Part shown: piece by piece, positions 30,276-41,047 of the stretch | Layout of the letters: every line of letters starts with the position of its first letter | Numbering within the stretch: position 1 is the first letter of the stretch | Assembly: GCF_029338175.1 (NCBI RefSeq) | Contig: NZ_CP119862.1 | Coordinates: forward strand, 4,806,839 to 4,870,838 | Source: Citrobacter enshiensis | GTDB lineage: Bacteria > Pseudomonadota > Gammaproteobacteria > Enterobacterales > Enterobacteriaceae | Length of the DNA: 64,000 nucleotides | Reading direction: 5' to 3' | Notes under the pieces: generated by a model | What the model was told of the DNA's origin: nothing | Databases searched by the model: none | What the model saw: the letters and a program-made list of their open reading frames with translations, nothing else | Program-made: the position numbers and the translations under genes

Positions 30276-30953
30276 TCACCTGTATAACCAGTACGTGGTG
30301 CTTTCTATGTTGGCACCACTCTGTATGTAACGTTTAAGCGCGGCGGTGTTGCCCATCTGGGTCGCCACCCGCAATGTTGTCTTTCCGCGAGATTGCGCCC
30401 AGCTGAGCGCAGCCTGCATTAATTCAGCTCCCGCTCCGCGCCCGGCCAATAAGCCAATTCGCGCATCGGCGTCATTCAGCTCACGCAGCGAAACATAACC
30501 GCGAATCTCGCCCCCCGTCCCCCGGAGAACCATACACTGGTGGTCAAACGTGCCCAGCACGGCGTTCTCGATCCATTGTGCATAGAAGCGGCCGCTGGCA
30601 TCCGGCGCATACCACGGCGCGCGAAAGCGACTTTGCGAGAACGCTTCGCTGGCCAACTGGCGTAACGCCGGAATATCGCCTCGTTGCGCCACTTCCGCAT
30701 TGCCGCCATCGCTGACGTTTGCGACCGACAGCGCGAAATCGACTTCACCCTCGACCAGCGAGAACCCCAGCGCTTGTAAGGCATCCAGCTCATCCGCACG
30801 CGCCGCTGAAATTTTCGCCTGAATCCGCGCCCAGGGCTGTAATGCCTCCGGCGTCAAAAGCGGCGCGTCGGGGCTGATACGCACAATGGCGCTGTTCACG
30901 CCAAAGAACGCATTTTCCCAGTTCAGCGGTTCAATACTGGCGCGGACGAGCAC
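30276..30953 (-). CDS. wecD: dTDP-fucosamine acetyltransferase WecD
   Basis: GNAT-family N-acetyltransferase (rffC) making dTDP-Fuc4NAc. The GTG at 30953-30951 gives 225 residues starting (M)LVRASIEPL, matching E. coli WecD (224). The C-terminal half has the acetyl-CoA loop [13 protein letters not shown]. This start makes the gene overlap rffH by 23 bp. An upstream ATG at 31010 would lengthen the overlap without family support. Confidence 0.9.
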   Translation of the reverse strand: MLVRASIEPLNWENAFFGVNSAIVRISPDAPLLTPEALQPWARIQAKISAARADELDALQALGFSLVEGEVDFALSVANVSDGGNAEVAQRGDIPALRQLASEAFSQSRFRAPWYAPDASGRFYAQWIENAVLGTFDHQCMVLRGTGGEIRGYVSLRELNDADARIGLLAGRGAGAELMQAALSWAQSRGKTTLRVATQMGNTAALKRYIQSGANIESTTYWLYR

Positions 30954-31812
30954 GAAGCAACTCCAGTAAATATTGACCGTAACCTGTTTTCGCCAGCGAA
31001 CTGGCGGCACGCTTCACGCCTTCGTCATCCAGCCAGCCGTTACGCCAGGCGATCTCTTCCAGGCAGGCTATCTTAAAGCCCTGCCGTTTCTCCACCGTCT
31101 GCACAAAAGTGCTCGCTTCAATCAGGCTGTCGTGCGTTCCAGTATCCAGCCAGGCAAAACCACGCCCCAGCAGCTCAACCGTCAGATTGCCCGCCTCCAG
31201 ATACATCTGGTTGATGGAGGTAATCTCCAGTTCGCCGCGTTCTGAAGGTTTTACCTGTTTCGCATACTCAACCACCTTGTGGTCGTAGAAATAAAGCCCG
31301 GTTACCGCCCAGTTGGATTTCGGCTGTTTCGGTTTCTCTTCCAGCGAGACAGCGCGGAAATTGTCGTCAAACTCCACCACACCAAAACGCTCAGGATCCA
31401 TCACCTGGTAGCCAAATACCGTCGCCCCTTCCGTGCGCGCGGCAACGTGGCGCAGCTTCGGACTAAACCCCTGACCAAAAAAGATATTATCACCAAGGAC
31501 CAGGCAGGAAGGTTCACCGTTCAGAAAGGTTTCACCGATGATAAACGCCTGCGCCAGGCCGTCTGGGCTGGGTTGTTCGGCATACTGCAATACAATGCCA
31601 AACGCCGAACCATCGCCCAGCAAGCGCTGGAAATACCCTTTGTCTTCCGGCGTGGTGATGATCAGGATTTCGCGGATCCCCGCCAGCATCAGTACCGAGA
31701 GCGGGTAGTAGATCATCGGTTTGTCGTAGATCGGCAATAGCTGTTTTGACACGCCGCGCGTAATCGGATGCAACCGGGTGCCTGAACCGCCTGCCAGAAT
31801 GATACCTTTCAT
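30931..31812 (-). CDS. rffH: Glucose-1-phosphate thymidylyltransferase 2
   Basis: Makes dTDP-glucose from Glc-1-P and dTTP. It has 293 residues with the nucleotidyltransferase signature [10 protein letters not shown] at residues 7-16 and the metal-binding GDNIFFG near 110. It is paralogous to RmlA of O-antigen clusters; the location identifies it as RffH. It lies 18 bp downstream of rffG. Confidence 0.95.
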   Translation of the reverse strand: MKGIILAGGSGTRLHPITRGVSKQLLPIYDKPMIYYPLSVLMLAGIREILIITTPEDKGYFQRLLGDGSAFGIVLQYAEQPSPDGLAQAFIIGETFLNGEPSCLVLGDNIFFGQGFSPKLRHVAARTEGATVFGYQVMDPERFGVVEFDDNFRAVSLEEKPKQPKSNWAVTGLYFYDHKVVEYAKQVKPSERGELEITSINQMYLEAGNLTVELLGRGFAWLDTGTHDSLIEASTFVQTVEKRQGFKIACLEEIAWRNGWLDDEGVKRAASSLAKTGYGQYLLELLRARPRQY

Positions 31813-31830
31813 GTATGCCTCCCCCGCAAT

Positions 31831-32898
31831 TTAGCCCTTCAGACCTAAACGTTCACCCTGATAACTGCCGTCCTGCACCTGTTTCCACCAGGTTTCATTA
31901 GCCAGATACCACTGCACAGTCTTACGCATCCCGCTTTCAAACGTTTCCTGCGGCATCCAGCCAAGTTCGCGGGCAATTTTCGACGCATCAATGGCATAGC
32001 GCAGGTCGTGCCCCGGGCGGTCGGCGACAAAGGCGATCAGATCGCGATAGTGCGCCACGCCGTGGGGTTTGTTCGGTGCCAACTCTTCCAGCAACGCGCA
32101 AATAGTTTCCACCACGTCGAGATTCTTACGCTCGTTGTGACCACCAATATTATAGGTTTCACCCACTTTCCCGGTGGTCACCACGCAATAAAGCGCACGA
32201 GCGTGATCTTCCACAAAAAGCCAGTCGCGGATTTGCTGTCCATTGCCATACACCGGCAGCGGTTTTCCCGCCAGCGCGTTGAGGATCACCAGCGGGATCA
32301 GTTTTTCCGGGAAGTGGTAAGGACCGTAGTTATTGGAACAGTTGGTAATCAGCGTTGGCAGGCCATAGGTACGCAGCCAGGCGCGTACCAGATGGTCGCT
32401 GCTGGCTTTCGAGGCAGAATAGGGGCTGCTCGGCGCATACGGGGTGGTTTCGGTGAAGAAATCATCCGCGGAGTGCAGATCGCCGTAGACTTCATCAGTG
32501 GAGATATGATGGAAGCGAAACGCTGATTTTTTCTCATCGGTCAGCACGTTCCAGTAAGCTCTTGCCGCTTCCAACAGCGTATAAGTCCCAACGATGTTGG
32601 TTTCAATAAACGCCGCCGGCCCATCAATGGAGCGGTCTACGTGGCTTTCAGCCGCCAGATGCATAACGTAATCCGGCTGATACTGTTGGAACACTTTTTC
32701 AAGAGAAGCCCGATCACAAATATCTACTTTTTCAAACGCAAAGCGGTCATTTTGAGCCACGGGAGCCAGCGACATGAGGTTTCCTGCGTAGGTGAGTTTA
32801 TCGACTACCACCACCGCATCAGACGTATTGCTGATAATATGTCGCACGACAGCAGAGCCGATAAATCCGGCGCCACCGGTGACCAGGATCCGTTTCAT
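31831..32898 (-). CDS. rffG: dTDP-glucose 4,6-dehydratase 2
   Basis: Short-chain dehydrogenase of 355 residues. The NAD-binding motif is TGGAGFIG at residues 7-14, and the active-site [10 protein letters not shown] (Tyr-X3-Lys) lies near residue 160. It converts dTDP-glucose to the 4-keto-6-deoxy sugar used by WecE. Its ATG shares one base with the wecC stop (TAATG). Confidence 0.96.
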   Translation of the reverse strand: MKRILVTGGAGFIGSAVVRHIISNTSDAVVVVDKLTYAGNLMSLAPVAQNDRFAFEKVDICDRASLEKVFQQYQPDYVMHLAAESHVDRSIDGPAAFIETNIVGTYTLLEAARAYWNVLTDEKKSAFRFHHISTDEVYGDLHSADDFFTETTPYAPSSPYSASKASSDHLVRAWLRTYGLPTLITNCSNNYGPYHFPEKLIPLVILNALAGKPLPVYGNGQQIRDWLFVEDHARALYCVVTTGKVGETYNIGGHNERKNLDVVETICALLEELAPNKPHGVAHYRDLIAFVADRPGHDLRYAIDASKIARELGWMPQETFESGMRKTVQWYLANETWWKQVQDGSYQGERLGLKG

Positions 32899-34160
32899 TA
32901 ACGCCAGACTCCTTTGGTATCCACCACGTATTGCTGGTGAACCGCATCACCTTTAATCGCTTTAAAGTCGTTGTGATCAACCAACATCACCAGCACATCG
33001 GCGTCGGCCAGCGCGCTTTCCAGCGTGGCTAAAGTACAATGACCATCCAGTTTTTTCGGCAACTGGTGAATGTTCGGCTCCACCACCAGCGTTTCACCCG
33101 CGTGCCACTGGGCAATGTTCAACGCAATTCCCATCGCCGGGCTTTCGCGCAGGTCATCAATGTTGGGTTTAAATGCCAGACCAAAGCAGGCAATTTTCAC
33201 TTCGCTGGCGCGTTTATTCGTTGCGGCCAGGCAATCCGCCACTGCCGCTTTTACCTGATCGACCACCCAATGTGGTTTACCGTCGTTCACTTCGCGGGCG
33301 GTACGGATAAGACGCGCCTGCTGTGGATTCTGCGCCACGATAAACCACGGATCGACGGCAATGCAGTGCCCGCCGACGCCAGGACCAGGCTGGAGAATAT
33401 TCACGCGCGGATGGCGGTTCGCCAGACGAATCAGTTCCCAGACGTTGATCTCCTGAGCGGCGCAAATGAGCGACAGTTCGTTTGCGAATGCAATGTTGAC
33501 ATCACGAAAACTGTTTTCGGTCAGCTTACACATCTCTGCCGTGCGGGAGTTTGTTACCACACATTCGCCTTCAAGGAAGATGTTGTAGAGTTCGCTGGCG
33601 CGCGCTGAGCAAACGGGCGTCATACCGCCAATCACGCGGTCATTCTTGATCAGCTCCACCATCACCTGACCCGGCAACACGCGCTCCGGACAGTACGCAA
33701 TATTCACCTCTGCCTGCTCGCCCGCCTGCTGCGGGAACGTCAGATCAGGGCGCATTTCCGCCAGCCACTCAGCCATCTGCTCCGTCGCCCCGACCGGAGA
33801 GGTCGACTCGAGGATCACCAGCGCGCCTTTCTTCAGTACCGGCGCAATAGACTTAGCCGCAGCCTCGACATACACCATATCGGGGTCATGATCGCCTTTG
33901 AAGGGTGTCGGTACCGCTATCAGATAGGCATCGGCTTCAACAGGCGTCGTTGTGGCACGCAGATATCCCCCTTCAACCGCCGTTTTCACGACGCTGCCCA
34001 GGTCCGGTTCAACGATATGGATCTCACCGCGATTGATGGTGTCCACCGCATGCGGGTTAACATCCACGCCAATGACATGCTTTTGGCGGGAAGCAAAGGC
34101 GGCTGCCGTTGGCAGTCCAATGTATCCCAGCCCAACAACAGAAATGGTCGTAAAACTCAT
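32898..34160 (-). CDS. wecC: UDP-ManNAc dehydrogenase WecC
   Basis: Oxidises UDP-N-acetylmannosamine to the uronate. It has 420 residues, UDP-glucose/GDP-mannose dehydrogenase family. The N-terminal Rossmann motif is [10 protein letters not shown] (residues 8-17), and the catalytic-cysteine-containing segment of the central domain is [15 protein letters not shown] (Cys in GGHC). It has a 4-bp overlap with wecB. Confidence 0.97.
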   Translation of the reverse strand: MSFTTISVVGLGYIGLPTAAAFASRQKHVIGVDVNPHAVDTINRGEIHIVEPDLGSVVKTAVEGGYLRATTTPVEADAYLIAVPTPFKGDHDPDMVYVEAAAKSIAPVLKKGALVILESTSPVGATEQMAEWLAEMRPDLTFPQQAGEQAEVNIAYCPERVLPGQVMVELIKNDRVIGGMTPVCSARASELYNIFLEGECVVTNSRTAEMCKLTENSFRDVNIAFANELSLICAAQEINVWELIRLANRHPRVNILQPGPGVGGHCIAVDPWFIVAQNPQQARLIRTAREVNDGKPHWVVDQVKAAVADCLAATNKRASEVKIACFGLAFKPNIDDLRESPAMGIALNIAQWHAGETLVVEPNIHQLPKKLDGHCTLATLESALADADVLVMLVDHNDFKAIKGDAVHQQYVVDTKGVWR

Positions 34161-35287
34161 AGCGATACCCGATTATTTTTTAACGCGTGCAAAATCCGGC
34201 CACATGCCTGACCGTCACCATAAGGATTATGGGCGCGGCTCATGGTTTGATATTCATTTTCGTCGTGCAGTAAGCGTGTGACCTCTTCCACAATACGCTG
34301 CTGATCGGTACCAACCAAACGCACCGTACCTGCAGTAATGGCTTCAGGTCGTTCCGTTGTTTCACGCATTACCAGCACAGGCTTACCTAAGGATGGTGCT
34401 TCTTCCTGAATACCGCCTGAGTCTGTCAGGATCAACCAGGCGTGGTTCATCAGCCAAACGAACGGCAAATAGTCCTGCGGTTCAATCAGAACCACATTTT
34501 CAACGTGACCGAGAATGCGGTTGACCGGTTCGCTGACATTCGGATTCAGGTGCACCGGATAGACAATCTGCACATCCTGATTAGCGGCCGCAATCTCTGC
34601 CAACGCATGACAGATGTGCTCAAAACCCTTGCCAAAACTTTCGCGACGATGGCCTGTTACCAGGATCATTTTTTTATTGTTGTTGAGGAAAGGGTACTGC
34701 TGCGCCAGTTCTGCCCGTAAGGTATCGCTCGCCAGAACACGGTCACGAACCCAAATCAGCGCGTCAATGACGGTATTACCGGTAACGAAAATGCGATTAT
34801 CAGGAATATTTTCGCGCAGCAAATTCTGGCGAGAGTTTTCGGTCGGCGCAAAATGATACATCGCCAGGTGTCCGGTCAACGTGCGGTTGGCTTCTTCTGG
34901 CCAGGGGGAGTACAAATCGCCGGTACGCAATCCGGCCTCTACATGCCCGACCGGAATACGTTGGTAAAAGGCGGCAAGACTGGTGGCAATCGTCGTTGTC
35001 GTATCGCCATGAACCAGCACCACATCTGGCTTGAAGTCAGCAAGGATAGGCTTTAATCCTTCCAGGATCCGACAGGTTATTTCCGTTAGCCCCTGACCCG
35101 GTTGCATTATATTGAGATCGTAGTCAGGTTCGATGGAAAAGAGGTTTAACACTTGATCGAGCATCTCCCGATGCTGCGCAGTGACGCACACTTTGGCCTC
35201 AAAATAAGGGTCTTTTGCCAGCGCATGAACCAGAGGCGCCATTTTAATCGCCTCCGGTCGCGTGCCAAATACAGTCAGTACTTTCAC
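34157..35287 (-). CDS. wecB: UDP-N-acetylglucosamine 2-epimerase (non-hydrolysing)
   Basis: Converts UDP-GlcNAc to UDP-ManNAc. The GTG at 35287-35285, preceded by GAAGAGAA, gives 376 residues starting (M)[15 protein letters not shown], the E. coli length. The family's GTRPEAIK and the VTGHRRE active-site loop (His near 213) are present. The open frame upstream of the GTG ([14 protein letters not shown]) runs into the wzzE-wecB gap and is rejected. Confidence 0.97.
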   Translation of the reverse strand: MKVLTVFGTRPEAIKMAPLVHALAKDPYFEAKVCVTAQHREMLDQVLNLFSIEPDYDLNIMQPGQGLTEITCRILEGLKPILADFKPDVVLVHGDTTTTIATSLAAFYQRIPVGHVEAGLRTGDLYSPWPEEANRTLTGHLAMYHFAPTENSRQNLLRENIPDNRIFVTGNTVIDALIWVRDRVLASDTLRAELAQQYPFLNNNKKMILVTGHRRESFGKGFEHICHALAEIAAANQDVQIVYPVHLNPNVSEPVNRILGHVENVVLIEPQDYLPFVWLMNHAWLILTDSGGIQEEAPSLGKPVLVMRETTERPEAITAGTVRLVGTDQQRIVEEVTRLLHDENEYQTMSRAHNPYGDGQACGRILHALKNNRVSL

Positions 35288-35342
35288 ATCGATTCTCTTC
35301 GGATTGGCAGTGAGGGCCCAGCCCCTCACTGCAACGGTATTG

Positions 35343-36389
35343 CTAAATCGTGCGGCGACGGGTTAGTGCGACACCAGCACCGATCAGCCCTCCCACAATG
35401 CCCCACATAATCATCAGGAAGGCACGGCGTGGGCTATCACGTTTTACCGGTTCTTCCGGCGTACGCAAATAACGATAGGTCTGAAAACGCGGATCCAGTG
35501 TTGGACCTACATTCAGTGTGTTCAACATTGCCCGGTTTTGGAAGTAATCCAGATCGAACGCGGGACCGACGGCCTGCAGGTTTTCGAGTCGAGCCTGCAA
35601 CATCGGACGTCCAAGCAAAAATAGCTCAGAATCGGGCAATTCATCGGCAGGAATATCGGTAGAAGTGCGAGAAATATTATGTTGCTCTGCGATTTTAAGC
35701 GCTTGTTCTATGCTGTGAACGCGACGAGAGAAAATGGCTTTGGCGACCTCTTCCTGGCGTTTCACCTGCGCTTTCATTTGGACCGTACGCGCCGCCCATG
35801 CCCCTTTTAATTCTTCGTTGAGGTGACTTGCCGCCCGCTGACTGGCAAATGAGACATACTGTCGCAGCAGATTATTGGCATCGGGAGCCGTTTCTGCCAC
35901 CAGCTTCACACTGTCATTGGTATTGCGGACAACATCGCCAGGTGTAAACAGTATGTTGTTGATCATCTCATCAAGCATTGCCGCATCGGCCTTGCTGTTT
36001 CCGACCATGCGCTGCTTGTAATAATCAGTCTGTAACCAGAAATCGCGACGCGTATCCCACGAGGCCAACTGCATCACGAACTCTTTATACGCTTCATCCA
36101 TGACTGAAGGTTGATCGGGGGGCGCGCCGCTCGCCTTTACGTCCAGGTTTCGTAAGAACTGTTGCTGAGAATAATACCCTCCCAGCATATTAACGGTTGG
36201 ACGGTCTGAGATAGCAGTTGTGCTCCACTCCTGGCGAGCAAAAAAAGTGTAGGCTAGCGCAACCAGCGCAAATACCAGCGCCACTCCTACAATCCATAGT
36301 TTTCCAGCCCATAAGGTACGAAACAACCCACGAATATCCAGCTCATTTTCAGCGTTCACAGCGTGTGCCCCCGGTAATGGTTGTATCAT
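35343..36389 (-). CDS. wzzE: Common-antigen chain-length regulator WzzE
   Basis: Polysaccharide co-polymerase, 348 residues, with membrane segments near residues 31-51 and 322-342 flanking a periplasmic helical domain. It controls modal length of polymeric antigen together with WzyE and is required for the cyclic form. It is 12 bp downstream of wecA. The longer 55-bp gap to wecB carries no visible terminator. Confidence 0.96.
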   Translation of the reverse strand: MIQPLPGAHAVNAENELDIRGLFRTLWAGKLWIVGVALVFALVALAYTFFARQEWSTTAISDRPTVNMLGGYYSQQQFLRNLDVKASGAPPDQPSVMDEAYKEFVMQLASWDTRRDFWLQTDYYKQRMVGNSKADAAMLDEMINNILFTPGDVVRNTNDSVKLVAETAPDANNLLRQYVSFASQRAASHLNEELKGAWAARTVQMKAQVKRQEEVAKAIFSRRVHSIEQALKIAEQHNISRTSTDIPADELPDSELFLLGRPMLQARLENLQAVGPAFDLDYFQNRAMLNTLNVGPTLDPRFQTYRYLRTPEEPVKRDSPRRAFLMIMWGIVGGLIGAGVALTRRRTI

Positions 36390-36401
36390 CGCATCCTCAA
36401 T

Positions 36402-37505
36402 TTACTTGGTTAAGTTTGGCTTGTTATCACGGTTCCTACGGAGTCTGCGCTTCACACGCTTGATAAATCTTGCCACCTTCCAGGCACGTTTAATACAGTA
36501 ACCGTAAAGGAAGAATGCTAGCAAAAAGAGCACCAACATGACCCATTCGGGGACAAAACGAGAATATTCTGCCGCAACGCCGATTGATGCCAGAATCGCC
36601 GCAGCCAGCGTAATAAGCACAAAAGCCTGTCGGGAAGTAAACCCTGCTCGCATGATCAAATGATGAATGTGTTGGCGATCGGGAGAGAAAGGGCTCATCC
36701 CTTTGCGTAAGCGGCGGTACATGATCGCCACCATGTCCATCAATGGAATGGCAATAATCCATAGCGCCGTGACCGGGCTTATCGGGTGTGTCTTACCCTG
36801 TGTCGTTTCCAGCAGAACCCAAATGATGGTGAAACCAATCAGCGTACTGCCCGCATCGCCCATAAAGACTTTGTAGCGACGTCCCAGAATCCCCAGGTTC
36901 AGCATAATGTAAGGCAGGATGGCGGCAATCATCGCAAAGCACCAAATTGCCAGGCTCGTCTGTCCGTCAAACCACAGGATAAGCCCCATTGCCGCGAACG
37001 AGACGCTGGAAAGCCCGCCGAGCAATCCGTCAATACCGTCAACCATGTTAAAGGCATTAATGGCAGCCCACACGGCAAACAGCGTGAGAAAATAACCGAA
37101 AGGACCGAGAACCATCTCCCAGGGTCCAAAAATGTACCCAAGACTGCGTAAATAGAGTTGACCAACGACCATCATGACGATGCCGATAGCGGCCTGAACT
37201 ATTGCACGAATCCTGACGCTAATATCAAAGCGATCATCAAGTGCCCCCACAAGAACCAGAACCCCAGCACAGAAAAGATAAAGCGATGCATGCGGGATGT
37301 AGTAATCTGAGAAGCAGAACATGAAGCTGATTCCTGTAAAGACAGAAATCCCACCAACCAAAGGAACAACACCCTGGTGTCGCTTGCGGAAGTTCGGTTT
37401 ATCCACCAATCCAATTTTTATCGCAACTTTTCGCGCAAGAAATATAAAAATAGTGGTGAATAAAAAAATACTGATCAACTCAGATAAAGCAGTGAGTAAG
37501 TTCAC
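36402..37505 (-). CDS. wecA: UDP-GlcNAc:undecaprenyl-phosphate GlcNAc-1-phosphate transferase
   Basis: First enzyme of common-antigen (and many O-antigen) biosynthesis, making lipid I; tunicamycin-sensitive family. It has 367 residues and about eleven membrane helices. The conserved Asp90-Asp91 lies in VGALDDRFD, with the NMVDGIDGL loop (Asp near 156/159) and the HIHHL cytoplasmic loop. It is first gene of the operon. The promoter lies within 37506-37686. Confidence 0.97.
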   Translation of the reverse strand: MNLLTALSELISIFLFTTIFIFLARKVAIKIGLVDKPNFRKRHQGVVPLVGGISVFTGISFMFCFSDYYIPHASLYLFCAGVLVLVGALDDRFDISVRIRAIVQAAIGIVMMVVGQLYLRSLGYIFGPWEMVLGPFGYFLTLFAVWAAINAFNMVDGIDGLLGGLSSVSFAAMGLILWFDGQTSLAIWCFAMIAAILPYIMLNLGILGRRYKVFMGDAGSTLIGFTIIWVLLETTQGKTHPISPVTALWIIAIPLMDMVAIMYRRLRKGMSPFSPDRQHIHHLIMRAGFTSRQAFVLITLAAAILASIGVAAEYSRFVPEWVMLVLFLLAFFLYGYCIKRAWKVARFIKRVKRRLRRNRDNKPNLTK

Positions 37506-37686
37506 AGTGATGTGCTCTCAGCATATATAATTTCCTTAAAGTATAATGCCTTGCTATGGATCTCTGGAAGAACTCATTGAGACATTATATTGTCGCCACC
37601 CTAGTTTAACCTAAGCGCAGCCGCCTCTCATTCAGATTATGACATGAATTAGCCAACCAAGACTTGAACTTAAGTAAATTGCAAAG

Positions 37687-37715
37687 AAAAACGCCACGTT
37701 TTTACGTGGCGTTTT
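37687..37715. terminator. Terminator downstream of rho
   Basis: AAAACGCCACG and CGTGGCGTTTT form a symmetric stem with T runs on both strands, 16 bp past the rho stop. It separates rho from the wec promoter region. Confidence 0.9.
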
Positions 37716-37730
37716 CGGGTAAAAACTGAC

Positions 37731-38990
37731 TTACGAACGTTTCATCATGTCGAAGAAGTCGTCGTTGGTTTTGGTCATCGCCAGTTTGTTGATGAGGAAT
37801 TCCATCGCATCGATTTCGCCCATTGGGTGAATGATTTTGCGCAGGATCCACATCTTCTGCAGCTCTTCCTGAGTGGTAAGCAGCTCTTCTTTACGGGTAC
37901 CGGAACGGTTGTAGTCGATAGCCGGGAAGACGCGTTTTTCAGCGATCTTACGAGAAAGGTGCAGTTCCATGTTACCTGTACCTTTAAACTCTTCGTAGAT
38001 GACTTCGTCCATTTTGGAGCCGGTATCAATCAGCGCCGTGGCGATGATAGTCAGGCTACCGCCCTCTTCCACGTTACGTGCGGCACCGAAGAAGCGTTTC
38101 GGACGGTGCAGGGCGTTAGCGTCCACACCACCAGTCAGTACTTTACCGGAAGCTGGCACCACGGTGTTGTAAGCACGCGCCAGACGGGTGATGGAGTCAA
38201 GCAGAATGATAACGTCTTTCTTGTGCTCAACCAGGCGTTTCGCCTTCTCGATCACCATTTCCGCAACCTGAACGTGGCGAGATGCCGGCTCGTCAAAGGT
38301 GGAAGCAACCACTTCACCTTTCACCAGACGCTGCATCTCGGTCACTTCTTCCGGACGTTCGTCAATCAGCAGAACCATCAGTACGCAGTCCGGGTGATTG
38401 TACGCGATGCTCTGCGCGATGTTCTGCAGCAGCATCGTTTTACCGGCTTTCGGCGGCGCCACAATCAGACCACGCTGACCACGACCAATTGGTGAAGCCA
38501 GATCCAGTACGCGAGCGGTCAAATCTTCTGTTGAACCGTTACCACGTTCCATACGCAGACGAGAGTTTGCGTGCAGCGGGGTTAAGTTCTCAAACAGGAT
38601 TTTATTACGGGCGTTCTCCGGTTTGTCATAGTTAACTTCGTTAACTTTCAACAGCGCAAAGTAGCGTTCGCCTTCTTTCGGCGGACGAATCTTACCAGAA
38701 ATGGTATCACCAGTGCGGAGGTTGAAACGGCGGATTTGGCTGGGGGAAACGTAGATGTCATCAGGACCGGCGAGGTAGGAGCTGTCTGCAGAGCGGAGGA
38801 AACCAAATCCATCCTGCAATATCTCCAGCACACCGTCACCAAAGATATCTTCGCCACTCTTTGCGTGCTGCTTCAGGATGGCAAAAATAATGTCCTGCTT
38901 GCGCATACGAGCCAGGTTTTCCAGCCCCATATTTTCGCCGAGAGTGATCAGCTCAGAAACCGGCGTATTCTTTAATTCGGTAAGATTCAT
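37731..38990 (-). CDS. rho: Transcription termination factor Rho
   Basis: Hexameric RNA-dependent ATPase/translocase. The ATG at 38990 gives 419 residues, nearly identical to E. coli. The N-terminal cold-shock-like RNA-binding domain has GFGFLR at residues 61-66. The P-loop APPKAGKT is near 178-185, with Q/R loops in the C-terminal domain. The long leader (38991 to about 39240) allows autogenous attenuation, known in E. coli. An upstream ATG 24 codons away lies in that leader and is not used. Confidence 0.98.
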   Translation of the reverse strand: MNLTELKNTPVSELITLGENMGLENLARMRKQDIIFAILKQHAKSGEDIFGDGVLEILQDGFGFLRSADSSYLAGPDDIYVSPSQIRRFNLRTGDTISGKIRPPKEGERYFALLKVNEVNYDKPENARNKILFENLTPLHANSRLRMERGNGSTEDLTARVLDLASPIGRGQRGLIVAPPKAGKTMLLQNIAQSIAYNHPDCVLMVLLIDERPEEVTEMQRLVKGEVVASTFDEPASRHVQVAEMVIEKAKRLVEHKKDVIILLDSITRLARAYNTVVPASGKVLTGGVDANALHRPKRFFGAARNVEEGGSLTIIATALIDTGSKMDEVIYEEFKGTGNMELHLSRKIAEKRVFPAIDYNRSGTRKEELLTTQEELQKMWILRKIIHPMGEIDAMEFLINKLAMTKTNDDFFDMMKRS

Positions 38991-39327
38991 AATGGTGTGA
39001 GTTCTTAAACTTGGGGTAAATCTCGAACTTAATGTTGTGAATGGTATGGCAGGATCATCCATGCCTGTTTACGGCCATCAACTCATGTCTGTTCGCTGTC
39101 TGGTCACAGGAAAGTACACAGAACTGAAACGACAAGACGGATTGAGTGACAAGCCAGAAATCTGTCCACTTCTCGCGTGAGATAAAACGGGAAGTATTGG
39201 ATAAAACTAGATTCAAACTTAATAAGGTATGTTTAATACGAAGTCAACACTAACTTAGCATGACTCAAGCCGGGCGTCCAGTCATCCGCATAATTTTGGA
39301 TGCCGGTCGCCCGAACCTGATATTTCC
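38991..39327. other. rho leader and trxA-rho intergenic region
   Basis: 337 bp holding the rho 5' leader (with the rhoL remnant at 39078-39176) and, next to trxA, an imperfect inverted repeat CGGGCGTCC...GCATC/GGATGCCGGTCGCCCG at 39271-39314. The repeat probably ends the trxA transcript. No intact gene is seen. Confidence 0.7.
39078..39176 (-). pseudogene. rhoL: rhoL leader-peptide ORF without a start codon
   Basis: E. coli has a 33-codon leader ORF, rhoL, in the rho leader. Here the same frame reads QISGLSLNPSCRFSSVY and onward to DMS, stop TGA at 39080-39078, closely matching RhoL. At the position of the E. coli ATG-CGC there is GCG-AGA, however, and no ATG, GTG or TTG is in frame between the upstream TAG and codon Gln. 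The leader sequence is conserved but the ORF as known in E. coli cannot initiate. Confidence 0.6.
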
Positions 39328-39657
39328 TTACGCCAGGTTGGCGTCGAGGAACTCTTTCAGCTGACCTTTGGACAGAGCGCCCACTTTGGTTGCAGCCACT
39401 TCACCGTTCTTGAACAGCAGCAGGGTCGGGATGCCACGAATACCATACTTCGGCGCAGTGCCTGGGTTCTGGTCGATGTTCAGTTTAGCAACCGTCAATT
39501 TGCCCTGATATTCGTCAGCGATTTCATCCAGAATCGGGGCGATCATTTTGCACGGTCCGCACCACTCTGCCCAGAAATCAACGAGGATCGCCCCGTCCGC
39601 TTTGAGTACATCCGTGTCAAAACTGTCGTCAGTCAGGTGAATAATTTTATCGCTCAT
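39328..39657 (-). CDS. trxA: Thioredoxin 1
   Basis: Cytosolic protein-disulfide reductase, 109 residues. Active-site WCGPC has Cys33 and Cys36 (32 and 35 in the mature numbering). cis-Pro lies in GIPTLLLF. The ATG at 39657 follows a GAGTT-type ribosome site. The frame remains open 31 codons upstream without family support. It is divergent from rhlB, 118 bp apart. Confidence 0.98.
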
Positions 39658-39775
39658 ATATAACTCCACAGGAATAAGCCTGGCGTGTTGGTGTAGCATT
39701 AACCAACTAAAGGTTGACTTTATTTCACCGGATACGCTTTCGTAAAGCAATAGTAAGCTGATATTCTACCACACT

Positions 39776-41041
39776 ATGAGCAAAACACATTTAACAGAAC
39801 AGAAGTTTTCCGACTTCGCCCTGCACCCTAAGGTGATAGAAGCCCTTGAAAATAAAGGGTTTCATAACTGCACGCCCATTCAGGCACTGGCCCTCCCGCT
39901 AACGCTGGCAGGTCGTGATGTTGCAGGGCAGGCGCAAACCGGTACCGGGAAAACGATGGCGTTTCTGACGTCAACGTTTCATTATCTTCTCTCTCATCCC
40001 ACGATTGCCGATCGCAAGGTGAACCAGCCGCGCGCGCTAATTATGGCGCCGACGCGCGAATTAGCCGTGCAGATCCACGCTGATGCGGAGCCGCTGGCTC
40101 AAACAACTGGCCTGAAGTTAGGTCTGGCTTACGGCGGCGACGGTTACGACAAACAGCTTAAAGTGCTGGAAAGCGGCGTCGATATTCTGATCGGCACCAC
40201 CGGTCGTCTGATCGACTACGCGAAACAGAATCATATCAACCTTGGCGCCATTCAGGTCGTCGTGCTCGATGAAGCCGATCGCATGTACGATCTGGGCTTT
40301 ATTAAAGATATCCGTTGGCTGTTCCGCCGCATGCCGCCAGCCGCTCAGCGCCTGAACATGCTGTTCTCCGCCACCCTGTCTTACCGCGTACGCGAACTGG
40401 CGTTCGAGCAGATGAACAACGCCGAATACGTTGAAGTTGAGCCGGAACAAAAAACGGGTCACCGCATTAAAGAAGAGCTTTTCTACCCTTCTAATGAAGA
40501 AAAGATGCGTTTACTGCAAACGCTGATCGAAGAAGAGTGGCCAGATCGCGCCATTGTTTTCGCGAATACCAAACATCGTTGCGAAGATATCTGGGGCAGC
40601 CTTGCCGCTGATGGCCATCGCGTGGGTCTGTTGACCGGCGACGTGGCGCAGAAAAAACGTCTGCGCATTCTCGAGGAATTTACCCGTGGTGACCTCGATA
40701 TTCTGGTGGCGACCGATGTTGCGGCGCGCGGTCTGCACATTCCTGCGGTGACGCACGTCTTTAACTACGATCTGCCGGATGACTGTGAAGATTACGTCCA
40801 CCGTATCGGTCGTACGGGTCGTGCAGGCGCAAGCGGTCATTCCATCAGTCTGGCCTGCGAAGAGTACGCGTTGAATCTGCCAGCCATTGAGACCTACATT
40901 GGTCACTCTATTCCGGTGAGCAAATACAATCCGGACGCGCTGATGACCGATTTGCCTAAGCCATTGCGTCTGACGCGTTCACGCCCTGGCAATGGGCCAC
41001 GCCGTACTGGCGCGCCTCGTAACCGTCGTCGTTCAGGTTAA
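39776..41041 (+). CDS. rhlB: ATP-dependent RNA helicase RhlB
   Basis: DEAD-box helicase of the RNA degradosome, bound to RNase E. It has 421 residues. P-loop AQTGTGKT has Lys59, the DEAD box is at 165-168, SAT is in LFSATLS, and motif VI is [10 protein letters not shown]. The basic C-terminal tail ([14 protein letters not shown]) is the RNA-binding extension. gppA follows after 6 bp. Confidence 0.97.
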   Translation: MSKTHLTEQKFSDFALHPKVIEALENKGFHNCTPIQALALPLTLAGRDVAGQAQTGTGKTMAFLTSTFHYLLSHPTIADRKVNQPRALIMAPTRELAVQIHADAEPLAQTTGLKLGLAYGGDGYDKQLKVLESGVDILIGTTGRLIDYAKQNHINLGAIQVVVLDEADRMYDLGFIKDIRWLFRRMPPAAQRLNMLFSATLSYRVRELAFEQMNNAEYVEVEPEQKTGHRIKEELFYPSNEEKMRLLQTLIEEEWPDRAIVFANTKHRCEDIWGSLAADGHRVGLLTGDVAQKKRLRILEEFTRGDLDILVATDVAARGLHIPAVTHVFNYDLPDDCEDYVHRIGRTGRAGASGHSISLACEEYALNLPAIETYIGHSIPVSKYNPDALMTDLPKPLRLTRSRPGNGPRRTGAPRNRRRSG

Positions 41042-41047
41042 GAAAAT

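Noticed and set aside
24721-37505. Wec cluster as a horizontally acquired surface-antigen island
   Set aside because: Gene order, overlaps and sequence are those of the conserved enterobacterial common antigen cluster, with no drop in G+C or foreign flanks.
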